This document shows positions 10,016 to 22,048 of a stretch of DNA of 64,000 nucleotides, one piece after another. Origin of the DNA: Rhizoclosmatium globosum (lineage: Eukaryota; Chytridiomycota; Chytridiomycetes; Chytridiales; Chytriomycetaceae); contig MCGO01000056.1 in the NCBI GenBank assembly GCA_002104985.1, positions 1 to 64,000 on the forward strand, given 5' to 3'. The translations under genes were made by a program, and so were the position numbers. How positions within the stretch are numbered: position 1 is the first letter of the stretch; each line of letters opens with the position of its first letter. The notes below the pieces were generated by a model. That model saw only the letters and a list, made by a program, of their open reading frames with translations, was not told where the DNA came from and did not search any database.

Positions 10016-11935
10016 ATGGGCAACGAAGAACTGAAGGTCAAGAAGAAGAAGAAGAAGTCCGAGGACACTGAGGCCGTTCCTGAGGCTGCGTCTGAAGTGC
10101 AGACTGAGACCAAACCCAAAAAGGACAAGAAAGACAAGAAAAACAAGAAGGAAAAGCGGGAACAAGAGCCCGAACTCGATCAAGATTCTTCTGATCAGCC
10201 AAAGAAAAAGAAGTCAAAACTCACTTCGGATTCAACCGATCTGTCAAAGTTTGTCGATTCTGCCGCAAAAGCCTCGGATGCGAAACCCGCCTCTGCAAAA
10301 GGTGTCTGGAAATACAAACAATCTGATGAAACATCCGCAATCTCAGACGCCGCAGTCAAGGCCTTCCTCGACGAGAACAGCATTGCTATTGGAAACTTGG
10401 ACAACCCTGAGGCCGCCAAACCGATCATGCAGTTCAAGGCCGCCAACTTCCCAGAGAAAATGACCAAGATTCTGTGTGAATTCCCAAAGCCAACCTTTAT
10501 TCAGTCAGTTACGTGGCCGCCTATCTTGCTTGGAAGAGATTTGGTTGGTATTGCTGCGACTGGATCTGGAAAAACTAGTTGAGTTCAGACTGATTGGATT
10601 TCGTTTTTCCTTATTCTTACATTCTTCAAATGTTTTAGTTGCCTTTGGTATTCCGGCCATGCTCTACATCATGAACAAACTCGCCTCTACCAAAGTGTCA
10701 GGTAGCCCAAAGCACAAAATCCAGGCCCTCATCATGTCTCCCACTCGTGAACTTGCAATGCAAATTCAGGACACTTTCGAAAAGTTCAGCGGTGCAACTG
10801 GTCTTACTTCTGTCTGTATCTACGGAGGTGCTTCCAAGTATGACCAGAAAATGTTGTTAAGATCTGGTCCTGACATTGTCGTTGCCACTCCTGGTCGTTT
10901 GATTGATTTCATGGGTGATGCCGAATGTGATTTGTCCGATGTCGGGTTCTTTGTTCTTGATGAAGCCGATCGAATGCTTGACCTTGGTTTTGGTGTGTAA
11001 CGTTGATTACAATAATTCTCTTGTGCTTTCCACTCATGTTTCACCCCCGATAGAGCCAAATATTAAGGAAATCGCTGCTGCCATCAAGAACAAGGAACGT
11101 CAAACTGTTATGTTCAGGTATGCTAAGCTGTTACAATATTGCCAATAATTTGTTCTCAACTTAATTCCTACTTCACAGCGCAACCTGGCCCCAATCTGTC
11201 ATGAATCTTTCTGCAAAGTACCTCAAGAACCCGGTCCACATTACCGTCGGGTCGAAAGATCTCTCCGCGAACCAAAACATCGAACAACGTGTTGAAGTCC
11301 TTGCCGATAACCGCGCCAAGGAATCCAAGCTCCTCACTCTCCTCAAGGACTACCACAAATCTCGTAAAAACCGTATCATGATTTTCGCCTTGTACAAGAA
11401 AGAGGCCGCTCGATTGGAGGAGTTTGTGAGACGACAGGGATACAACGCAAATGCGCTTCACGGTGACATGACTCAGGATAAGCGTAGCGCTGCGATTCAG
11501 TCATTTAAGGATGGAACTTGTCCGCTTTTGATTGCTACAGATGTGGCTGCTAGAGGTATTGATATTCCAAATGTCGAATATGTTATCAACTACACCTATC
11601 CATGTGAGTCTCTGTTTGCTTCATAGCATTCCTGACAACGCTAATAATAACTTTCTACTGTAGTGACCACGGAAGACTACTGTCATCGTATTGGACGTAC
11701 TGGTCGTGCTGGAAACAAGGGAATCGCACATACCTTCTTCACAGTCTTGGACAAGGCACATTCCGGTGCATTGATTAATGTGCTCAAGCAAGCTAAGCAG
11801 AAGGTTCCAGAGGAGTTGATGAAGTTTGGTACTACTGTCAAGAAGAAGTTGGATTCAAACTATGGTGCTTTTGTGAAGGACATTGATCCAACTGTAAAAG
11901 CTACTAAGATTACGTTTGGCGATGACGATGATTAA
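10016..11935 (+). CDS. DBP3: DEAD-box RNA helicase, Dbp3-like
   Basis: ATP-dependent RNA helicase of the Dbp3 type, a nucleolar factor for 60S pre-rRNA processing. Five exons: 10016-10577, 10639-10992, 11054-11117, 11179-11603, 11664-11935 (558 aa). Residues 1-90 are a Lys/Glu-rich nucleolar-type tail. The Q-motif region is followed by motif I ATGSGKT, Ia PTRELAMQ, Ib [21 protein letters not shown], then IV-VI including [20 protein letters not shown] and [10 protein letters not shown]. The acidic end (FGDDDD) fits family members. Exon joins restore LGFEPNIKEI and FSATW. The first intron again uses GTTGAG as donor. The gene lies inside the spacer between the two ProRS arms. Confidence 0.93.
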
Positions 11936-12316
11936 GTAATAGTGTCTGCAGGACAAATAAATCGCATTAAAAATTATAAATTGTGTAAATTGCTGGAAAC
12001 ATGTCATTTCTTCCCTCAAAGTGAAAGCCTTAATCCAATTGATGAGAATAAAATACATGACAGCAATCAGTTAGACCAATAATGGCATATTCCTCAAATA
12101 CTTTGAACATCCATTGCCCAACAAGCTACCTGTCTTTTGCAGTGGAACCTATTGGTTAGACAACAAAATCACAATCAGCAAAAAGCCAACACAGTAAGAC
12201 TGGAAATCCGCGCTCCAGTTTTTTCGTTTTCCTTATCAACCACTACACACCAACTCTCATGATGCAGTTTAAACATAAAAGAAATGTGCCTTCTGACCAA
12301 TGGAGCTCAAAATATC
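11936..12316. other. Intergenic, no feature seen
   Basis: AT-rich 3' flank of the helicase with an AATAAA-like site (11957). No coding, RNA gene or clear repeat recognised. Confidence 0.6.
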
Positions 12317-15170
12317 CTAATCAGATGCCAACATTGCAGGCGTCAAGAAGTGCCCCCCACATTTGCACCTCCCACCCAAAAGCTGTACAAGGACTGGTTC
12401 TGGTACAAGCCTAGCTATTAAATTATCTGCTGGAAGCGCATGTTTGCACCTTTTTGCTGTTACGTGGCTTGCCAAAGCTGCCCCCTTCCTCAATTTTGCG
12501 TAAGACATAAGTCAACCCCGTTGAAAGCAGGGAATCGATTAGAGCACAGTCTCTTGCATAGAGGACTAGTTCCTTCAGGAGCTCTGTGTCCTTCATCACA
12601 AAGGCATCCAGGTTGGTTGAAGAAGCTGACTTGCCCACCCTTACTGAGATTTGATTTGGATACTACTCAAATGATGGGTTCCTTAGCCTGACAAAGTTGC
12701 CTGGGTGCCACCCCAAGTGCCCCATAGCCAGAAAAAACAACCAAAACTGTCTCCATCTGAGCTTTTCTGGTCTGCAATACATATCTTTTCAGCACTTCAA
12801 GGAATATTGGGAATAGGGGCATTGCCTGCAATGGAGCCACCATTGGCTTATCTGCCTCCTTTTGAACCAGCTTCAAGTGCACCATGATAATTGAGGAAGT
12901 TGCTGGGTTTCCCAAACCTGTAGAGGGTCCCAAGGGCGTGTCATCCTTCTTCCATCAAACCTGACTTCAAGTAGCTGACTGTGGCCAGAGACCCTGAGGC
13001 CGCTTTGACCTGACACAGCATCCTATTACAGGACTGCTGAGAACCCCTCACAGTGCCCATGAAACTGCACGCTGGGATGTAGTATTGGGTTCTTCCGTAG
13101 CTACTTTGCTGGCAATGACTTTTGAGGCTTGAGTGCCCACCTTGTCAAGTGAGGCCAACCTTGCTAGGATGTATGCTTCATCCACTTTGACCTTCTTGGG
13201 AGAAGGCTCTCCCTCCAATTGTGCCAAACCACAGGATTAGCAAAACAAGTCTGTCTTGTAGATGTGTGTTCTGCATCCTCAGCATAGCACCACATATGTC
13301 TGGCCAGTAAGGCTTAGAACCCTATCCCTTTAGACTAGTTTTATTCTAAGGCTTTCTTTGGGTAAACAACCAACACCTGCATCTCTTCTGGATTTTCCAA
13401 AGGGAACATGCCTCTTGCCCTTAGCCCCCACAGTACTGCTGTTTGCCCTTTAAGGCCCAACAAGACACTGTGACTGCATGCTTTCTCTAGAATGACCCAC
13501 CAGCTTTCCATGAGCCTTGAGTCCACAATGCAGAACTTAATATTCTTTTCCAATAGCAAAGACACTACTGCTGTAATCATTTGGAACAGGGGAAACACAA
13601 AAAGGGTAACTTGTGCCTGCAAGTTTGTGCCTGCTGTTACCAAGCAGAGGTAGTGGCTAAAAAAAACTGGTCACTTTGTGTTTGTTGATGATGCCATTGC
13701 ATCTGCTGTGAAAGGTCCAAAGCTTTCCTGCAACCTGTCAAATGCTGCCTGTTCCAGGCAGTAATCATTTTTTGGGTCTTCTCTTGTCATGTCATCTGAC
13801 TGGAAATTGTCTACTTACTTGATGTAACACTTTGATGCAATATGGCAGTTGATTCTTTGCAGTTCCTTCCAAGCCTCTACCAAGAGGATGTTAGGCAAGG
13901 GATTGCTTGAACTTCCATTCTCTAACCAACCATGAACCACTTGGCTGTCAAGTTCCAAGTCAAGCCACTTGTCTCGCAAGTGCTCTGCAAACACACAGAT
14001 TGCAAAGAAGAATGCCCACATCTCTTGGATGTTGATTGACACACCTGCAGTCACCAACATCAATGTAGGAACTTTGGTACCTGCTGTGAGCTCCAAGTTT
14101 TGCAGAAAGGCACCAACGCAATGGTCATTTGCATCTGATGTCATTTTGACCACCAAATCTACATGAAATGCAGAGAGAAACGCTGCATCTAGCTATGGAT
14201 AATCATGAGAGGGGGCCAGGCAGAACCATTCCTCCATTTCTGCTTTCAGGGAAGGTAAACAAGCTACCTTCCAACACCTCTTGCCCTCGGCCAATGCATT
14301 GTGAGAAGGCAAATGAATGCCAGTGCCCCTTGAAATAAAATAAAGTGAGCACATTTTCCTTCCAAATTCTCAGCCTGATGGAACAAAGCCAAGTGCTCAT
14401 TATCCAGAAACAACAGCATAGCAAGGTTAAGAACCTTTCTCTCTTGTTAGCCGCAGTATGAAGCCCAAATGCTGTGGGCTGTCAGATGGTATCAGGACTG
14501 ATTTTCTGAAATAATCCAAAAGCAAGCACAGAACATAAACCTGCTGCTGTTCAGAAACCAAGGCGCCTAAGGCAAAATTGTCATAGTATACTGAAGAAGG
14601 GATTCTCCAGCCCATCCAAAAACCCCACTGGTTGACAAAAACCAAAAGTCAACACTGCCAATTATTCCCCTGAAACTGAAGTATTCTCAAGAGGATGGCT
14701 TGATGCCAATGTTCACATATGCTGCCTTCACATCAGTAACTGACAAGTAGTCACCTACCCACTGCGCCACATTTTGTACATATTCAGGTGAGTGGGGCAA
14801 ATCCTTTGTAAAGGTATTCACTGTTCTCATGTCTACGTCACCCCCATGAGTTTGTCTGGCTCCGTTCTAACTGGGTAGACACAATATAGGGGTGGTGTTG
14901 TTGCACTAATGTGGGTGTTAGCACTTCTGCTGCTGCTGTCACTGCCAAAACTGGTGCTAACAACTATGTCAGCTGCTTCAATCTTGTTCTTGAGGAGTTT
15001 GGCCTGAACAATTTCATTCTTCTCCACAACTGAGATGTTTGTGACCCCAACTGCTCGTTGACTCTTTTGGCAACAAGACCACAAGCTGTCTTTGGCAACA
15101 AGTTAAAAGTCATGATTTCCTCAATATGAGCACAAGTGCCAGTCCAGTGCTTGCAATACTCCATGTTATC
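12317..15170 (-). mobile_element. Degenerate reverse-transcriptase retroelement (DIRS-like?)
   Basis: On the minus strand, reading from high to low coordinates, the pieces of a retroelement polymerase appear in order but in broken frames. At about 14820-14650 is an RT core with VTDVKAAYVNIGIKPSS followed by a stop codon and EYFSFRGIIGS. At 14645-14427 is the catalytic-site region with YYDN in place of YxDD, then SPQHLGFIL. At 14156-13815 is an RNase H-like domain (TSDANDHCVGAFL, an INIQE glutamate, then LELDSQ). A further block at 13643-13341 contains FVFPLFQMIT, a segment often seen after RNase H in tyrosine-recombinase elements. Frames at 12933-12317 could be a decayed recombinase but show no clear catalytic residues. 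No LTRs seen. Dead copy. Confidence 0.7.
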
Positions 15171-15179
15171 TAGCACATT

Positions 15180-15715
15180 ACCAGGTTCGGTTTTGGTTCG
15201 AACCGTCCTTGAACTTTGAAGCTGAAACAAACTTGGTTCCTAAGCAGTTCACATGATATAAAATTGGTGTCTTTCGGTTCGGCTCAGTTCAAGACCGAGT
15301 TTCTGCTGCTTCCTAAACCACTGACAGCCTGTACTGAACATTATTGTAGCTCGAAAGCTGATAGTTAAGTTAACATGAGTGTTACCTGTTACCTTTGTAC
15401 AATGAAGCCCGTGGCAATTGAAAAGGATGGGCTGTAAGTGTCGTGGATGCCATATAGCAACTGCGAGTAGGGGCAGATGAAATACATAGCTGAGGAAAAA
15501 TAAAAATAAATAAACAGTTTACTTTTTCATTCCAGGCCCAACGAGGCAATTTGTGTCCCAGCACTTCAAATTAGAGCCTTCAATCCAGACTGTTGAGTGG
15601 ACAAGCAGCGTGTACTTTTTTAAATCAGTTCCAAAACCGTTCATTCATATTGAAATCAGTTCAGGGAAGTTCAGTTCGGTTTCAGTGGTTCCATCGGTTT
15701 GGAACCGAACCTGGT
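15180..15715. mobile_element. MITE-like element with 13-bp terminal inverted repeats
   Basis: The 13-mer ACCAGGTTCGGTT at 15180-15192 is repeated exactly in inverted orientation at 15703-15715. Between them are several further GGTTC/GAACC motifs (about 15195, 15272, 15675). It has no coding capacity. The 536-bp size with short perfect termini suggests a non-autonomous DNA transposon. No target-site duplication was found directly outside the termini, so the assignment is tentative. Confidence 0.45.
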
Positions 15716-17872
15716 GGCTGTGTGAATCAACAAGTTCACCAATCTGATCAATTCAGTTGGCTCTGCACCAGAGTTAAGGGCAGTGAGGAACAAGGTTTCA
15801 ATGTTGTCATTATGTCTCTAGAAGTAAGAAGACATGTTAGGATTTTGTTACTAACACAGTCAAGAATATGCCTCCAGAACTTCCACCCCAAGCCTCAAGA
15901 GACTGGCATACAAAGAATCAAATCAGATTCCAATAGTGCCTAATTGACCAAAATAGGCAGAATATGACAAAATCTGTTTAAAGTGTCAAGCATGAAAGGG
16001 ATTTATTGGAATTGGAACCGCAGAAAACTCATGTGAAAACATTTTTTACTGTCTGTGTATGTCCATTGATGTGTAAGTGACTCATCCAATAACATTAAAT
16101 AATTTTCTTACCACAAATATATTTACAACAAAAAACTAAAATCTTTGGGCAAAGAAGGTGTTGAATATTATGGTTATATCCATTCATCTCAGGAGTGTTC
16201 AATAAAGGCATTCATTTATGGAATACTTTATTTAAAAATCACTCCAAAACATATGGCAATGGTACGTAGGAAACCAGGCTTGTGGCTTTGGAAGTGGTGT
16301 GTGTGTTGTTTGGTGCGGACTTGGAGTAGATACACTACCAAATAAAGCGAATTAGTAATTCCATATTTGGCAGTAAATAACGCAATTGATGGCGTCAGCG
16401 CGTGCTGAAAAGGCATTGGGTGAGTTGGGGGTAATTAACAGAAGGAAGTTTCTATTTGGGACTGCCTCGTACAATAAACGAAACAAAGACAGAAACCTTA
16501 TAATCTTCTTGAATGTTGACCAATTTGTTGTGCACAAAGTTTGGACAAAACAAGACTCTTACAGGTGGGTAGCAGGTATCACATGCAACAAGATAAAATG
16601 GCTAGACAAAATAACAAGGTTAATGTTATGCTGCCAACAATTGAAAAGGCATTTCTCAGCCTGGACGCTGAAACTGGAGTTGACTCACATTGAATGTGTG
16701 TGCTCTCTGTCTAACGACAGCATGATATACATCTCAATTATTGACAAGTTTTCCGACTACTAAAACAGATTGCTCTGGAAACAAAAGATTGACTTGTTCC
16801 ATGCGCATCATCGCTTCCTCTCACAGTCCTTTACAATGCTCATGCTAAAAAGCGAGATTTAAAGCCTGTTCAGTTTATATGAAAGCCGCTATATAAACAG
16901 CGTAAAAAAGGCAAGTGAAACCACACCCTTCGTGAATTTAATACAATGTTACTAGCTGCAGGCTAAAAGCAATGGCTATTTAAGTAAGTCTCTCTTGGAT
17001 TCCGACTGTGAGAGGCTCTTCAATGTCTACCTTCAGGGTTAGGGTTTTTACCACATCTGCCATCAATTCTTTGATTGTTCCTGACTGAGCATCATTTTTA
17101 CAAAGCGCCAAGTCCCCATACCCTCCATTTCTTGCATTGATTATCATCAACAATTTGACGGAATAAGTTGCGGCTTGTATTTAAAAGCAGCATCGAAAGA
17201 TTTGGGGAAATTTGGAAAGATCTTGTGATAAGTTAGTATATTCAAGTTAGTCTCCCAATTGAACAAACCTTCGATATAGAATCTTCCTTAACAGAATTTA
17301 CGTGCCAACCCTGCAACACAATACCTAACAGAAGGAGTGAAAGAAAGTGGAGAAAATTCAAACCTCTGTCCTCTGTCATTTTGATGTAACTGTTTTATCA
17401 AGTATTTCATTTGGCCTCTGACTATAAACATTTCATGTGCCCCTCACAAATGAGCATGAATTCCAAATCAATAAAAAAAACCCAATCACTATCTGTTTAA
17501 TCACATCTCAAGGTGGGCTATCTCAAATTCTGGAAGATGACTTTGGCTTTGTAACTGTCTAACACTTGTCATGGAGGTCAACAAAATTGAAAAGTATTTG
17601 CTGCGTGAGTGGTAAAAGAGTCCCTGCGTATCACTATTAAGAAGTCCCTAGGAATTTTGATGCGTGAGGCCAAAAGCTCACCAAATACTTCTCTTCTTGG
17701 AATTACCAGGTTAAGAAGATTGACTCCATCAAAAAACCAGGAATTAATTCTGGCTTCCATATATATTATTTCAATGCCATAAAAGAACTTGTCCACAACT
17801 TCTGCAACCTCTTGATCACTTGCCTTAGATACACAATTTATTAAATCACACACCCAGAAATCAACAATACGT
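15716..17872. other. Long non-coding stretch, no gene seen
   Basis: About 2.1 kb with only short, composition-driven ORFs on both strands. I see no conserved protein motif, no tRNA cloverleaf and no strong repeat. It may be decayed mobile DNA that belongs to the same spacer as the retroelement. Confidence 0.5.
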
Positions 17873-20668
17873 TTAATATGAACGTCCCCAGAGTGTGTAT
17901 GAAACAGCCTTATGGTCACATGCAAAACACTTGGTAACTCCTGGCTTGATTGGGTTCTCGGTTGGCTGAGCGAATGGAATACACAATGTTTTGGCACCCA
18001 TGGATGGAGCCTTTTCATCTGCAGCTTCACCGGCAAGGGCGCTAACAAAAGCATTAGCACAGATTTGGGTTTGCCCAAAGAAACTTACATTTTGGTACTC
18101 CTTTCCTTGACCTCCTTCTCACAGGCAACTCGTTCACACCATGGGGCCAGAATCATGTTCTTCTTGTCCAAAGTTTCCACAAATCCGTCCTCAAATCTCT
18201 CCATTCGGATCAAGTGAGAATCACGTTCGGCTTTTGCCTTGGTGAACATGTCGTTTTGAATTTGGTTCAAGAGTTGTGGGAGGGACTTTTTCAGGTTGTC
18301 TCGTGGCAATTGAGAGGCAACACCGTTGTGACGAATGACACAACGGACTTCGTTCTTGGCAATGTCTTTTGGTCCAACTTCCAAACGGATTGGGACTCCC
18401 TACACATCACATGCTCAATACAACACCCTCTCAGCAAAACAATATACTCACTCGCATCTCCCAGTGGTTGAACTTGTAACCTGGAGTGTACGTGTCTCTC
18501 AAATCCGCCTTGGCTCTGACTCCCGCTGGCTTGCAAATCTTGACAATGTCTTCAACGTAAGCGTAAATCTTGGCCTCCTCTTCAGGAGTGGTCTTGGCAG
18601 TGATTCCAACTGGAACAACGACAACCTGGATGTTGGCACATCGTGGTGGGAGAACAAGACCCTTGTCGTCTCCGTGAACCATCACCATCACTCCAATAGT
18701 ACGCGTTGTCAAACCCCACGAGTTCTGCCAGACAAACGACTTTTGCCCACGCTTCTCTGGGTCTTCAACTGTAATCTCGAACATCTTGGCAAAGTTTTGA
18801 CCAAGAGAGTGAGATGTGGCTCCCTGGATTGCACGACCAGTGGTTGGGATGAATCCTTCCACAGTCGTGGTGTAGAGACCTCCAGCAAACTTTTCATTCT
18901 CAGACTTCTTTCCTGGAACAACTGGGACGGCAAGAACCTCCTCGTACACACGGCGGTAGAGCTCGAGAATCTCACGAACTTCCTTGTCGGACTCTTCCTT
19001 GGTGGCGAAGGCGGTGTGTCCTTCCTGCCACAAGAACTCTCTGGTTCTCAAGAATGGCTCTGTTTTGTTCCCGTGTAAGAATACGGTCAAAGAAACAACA
19101 AAACAAAAAACGTACGTGGGTTCTTGAACTCCCATCGGACAACGTTACACCACTGGTTCAAACGCAATGGCAAGTCACGGTGAGACTGGATCCACTTGGC
19201 GTAGGCTGGGTACATGATGGTTTCGGATGTTGGACGGACGGCAATAGGTTCAGCCAAATCACTCTGACCAGCCTTGGTAACCCAGGCAACTTCAGGAGCG
19301 AATCCCTCAACGTGGTCCTTCTCCAAGTTCAACGCCTTGGCACTCACAAACATGGGGAAGTAGCACTCTTCCACTCCAAGCTCCTCAATCTCGGCAGTAA
19401 AGAACTCTGCAAATAAAACCAGTCAGAAAGCAGATATCTAAAGAATCCCATCCCACAAAAGACACTCAACTCTTGATTTCAGCCCAGATCTTGAAACTCC
19501 ATGGTCTCAAAATGTAACATCCAGACACATCGTAGTAATCCATCATTTCCGTCTTGACCAAGACCTGAGTGTACCATCCAGGGAAGTCCTCGTTCTTCTT
19601 GACTTCAATACCAATCTTGATGGCACCGTCATCCTCCTTCTTCTTCTCAACAACAGCTGGAGCCTTTGCCTGCTTAGCCTTTGGAGAAGCAGCAGCACCG
19701 CCAGCGGCAGAAGCTGGAGCAGCAAGAGCCGCGGCATCGAATTCAGTCACAGTGAATCCAGAAGCCTCAATAAACTTGCGAAGCGCGGCTCCTGACACAA
19801 GAATTGACTCTTCGCCAGAGAAATTGCGGAATCCGACTGCAGTTTCGGCGAGAAGGGACTTTTCAACAGCAACAAGAACAGTGGACTTGTCTCCAGTAAA
19901 GTTGGCAAGAGTGAATGGGGAAGCTTAATTGGGAATCATTTTAGTAAATTGTACAGTGTCGTTGTTTGGGAATGGGGATGTGATACTGGGTGATGCAGCA
20001 ATGTTTGTGGTGAAGGATCCGTATTGGAGTGATGTCATTCTATCCAATCTGACCAATATGGTTTCCAGCGACTCTGTCAATCGCAGTTCCATAGCACTAC
20101 AGCTTCGTGTATCCGTCCATACACTGAGTCGCAGGTTTGTATGTTTTCCATAAATCATAGCATCCAGCTCCAACACATGGTCCCTGCAACCAACCAACCA
20201 CCATCCTGTAGCTATAAGCACCAGCTTAATACAGCCGATAGAAGCAGATAGTATACGGTCCAAGAGGGAGGGCGGTTTTCACTTTTTGAGGGTTTTGAGG
20301 TATTGGAGGGGATTGCCAGGAAAGATAAGCTGGAACACAGGGCAGCCAACCATACCGTCAACACGGGCAACCTTCAGGGCATCCGCAACGGCATCGTCGG
20401 TACTTGCACGCGCCTCCTTCGCACCAAGAGACTTGGCAAGTGCATTCAGGGCAAATTCAGCATCGGCCCGAGCAACGGCAACGAGAAGGTCGGTCCCGGT
20501 CTTTCCCTTTGGCTTTGCAACAACTGTCTTTGCTGCCACACAGTTGCTCAACTTGCTCAGCTGCGATGCCCAGCCAGAAAGCGTGTCGCTCGATCCGTGC
20601 TTCTGCGTAATCGTCGCAATCCCGTGCGATGTCAGTGTCGACAAGAGGCTGGAAGAGGAGTTGATTGT
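17873..20668 (-). repeat. Inverted repeat arm 2 (with 7071-9885)
   Basis: Minus-strand arm of the ProRS inverted duplication. It contains all but the first 27 codons of copy 2. See 7071-9885 for the pattern of similarity. Confidence 0.92.
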
Positions 20669-20749
20669 GCTGGGAGAAGAGCTGGAGGACGTGGTGGTGG
20701 ATCCTTGACGGGCCCAGTGCCAGGCCGTCCATGTGTGTTCGTTGCTCAT
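17873..20749 (-). CDS. Prolyl-tRNA synthetase, copy 2 (likely parental)
   Basis: Complete cytosolic-type ProRS, 741 aa, with exons 20749-20356, 19923-19471, 19406-19116, 19059-18452, 18399-18089 and 18041-17873. Each exon after the first is exactly as long as its partner in copy 1, and all phases agree. It keeps the same editing-like domain, class II motifs 2 and 3, and the C-terminal GRSY end. It has 25 more residues at the N terminus than copy 1, starting [17 protein letters not shown] and then Ser/Thr-rich. The frame stays open another 79 codons upstream (to 20986), overlapping the 3' end of the SWEET gene, so the start at 20749 is chosen because it follows that gene. Both copies look functional. 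Confidence 0.95.
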
Positions 20750-20855
20750 TCGAATCGTTTGGTGTTTTTGTAGGTGGTGAAGGTAAGCGTTAAATACTGG
20801 GCTTTTCCGAACAAAAAACATGAACAACTTGGATGATTTCATCTTTCCTTTATGG

Positions 20856-21919
20856 TTAAGTCGAGTGGAGAAACTTGCTTCCTCCATCTGTTCCACTTTC
20901 TGTAAGAGCTTCCTGCGATTCTCCCACCTCCCCTCGTCCTTCAAGCCTTCCTCCCAGTGCAACTCCTTCCTCAGTATCGTTTCCATGCCCTTTCTTTGGG
21001 TATACGCTCAAGAGAATCATTTGAAATATCGAGAATAGGACACCCAATGCATTAGGCGCTCCGATGTACGCTGTTTATCAACGGTCAGAGAGAACTCCAT
21101 TTCTAAAAGTACTCACGATTTCCAATGGCAATACCATACGCAGTCCATAATGAGCCATTTATCAAGCTAAACACAAACAGAATGAGATATGAACGGAATG
21201 TGTCATCGCTTACGAAGTGAGTGCGAGGGGAAAGGAAAGAGCAGTGGAATCCTTTTCTTTGATGACTGACACACAAACAGAAAGAGGTGAACCGTAGAAT
21301 GAAACTGGTGAAAAGTGAGAATGAGTATCGCTTCCTTAACGCTCACAGATTCGACTGACCCAAAACAATATTCGCCACAATTCCCATCGTCTGTTCCCCC
21401 TTTGCGTACTCAACTCCAGACACAAAAACCGTCCCATAGATGATTTGAATTGCAGAAGATACCCCGACCAACACACAAATAGATAGAAACTGAGCAGAAC
21501 GAGGAGCCAACGGCAATAACAACAATGTGAAAAACATGCCAGCAATCCATCCAATGATATTCCCGAAAAAGACAAACCAGTCGCGAATGAACCAGGCTGT
21601 TTAACGAATGTTATTGCGGAGATATTACAAACAGTGCCACTCACAATACCCAATCCAGCTGAATGCATTCCCCACCATCAACGCGTATGGAAGTGTATTC
21701 AATTTGCCCAGTCTTTGTGTTTCGTAGGCAGTCTTGACGGCCGCAAATGGTGAAAGGACCAGTGCTGTGCCAAATACACACCCCCTGTCAAACAACCGGC
21801 ATTTCACTAAACAGAGCATCAACGTCACTTGCTACTTACAAGCCTGGCACTGCATATTGCAACAGAACTTCACATGCACTACTGCCATTGCACCGCGACT
21901 CTACTGCCGATGATACCAT
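20856..21919 (-). CDS. SWEET (MtN3/saliva) sugar transporter
   Basis: Predicted sugar uniporter of the SWEET family with two MtN3 repeats (3+1+3 helices). Six exons, the first three at 21919-21840, 21784-21645 and 21596-about 21351, and three short ones below. Repeat 1 reads VFGTALVLSPFAAVKTAYE then NTLPYALMVGNAFSWIGYS; repeat 2 reads FYGSPLSVCVSVIKEKDS, then FPLALTSLINGSLWTAYG and IGAPNALGVLFSIFQMILL. The paired Pro residues of helices 1 and 5 are present. The C-terminal tail is about 45 residues, hydrophilic and Gly/Glu-rich. The start ATG at 21919 gives a short N-terminal lumenal/extracellular tail. It is 106 bp upstream of the ProRS start on the same strand. Confidence 0.88.
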
Positions 21920-22048
21920 TCAGTTGAGTAATTAATTGAAAGAAAGAAATGAACTTTATTCCGATAATCTCATACAATAATACTGTACAACCCCAAAAAT
22001 ACGATGGCTCCACTTTCCTCGTGTCGTTAAAACCTAACATCATTCACT

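Noticed and set aside
15553..16763. Plus-strand ORFs of 60-125 codons in the spacer
   Set aside because: No start context, no motif, no splice partners, and overlap with the MITE-like element.
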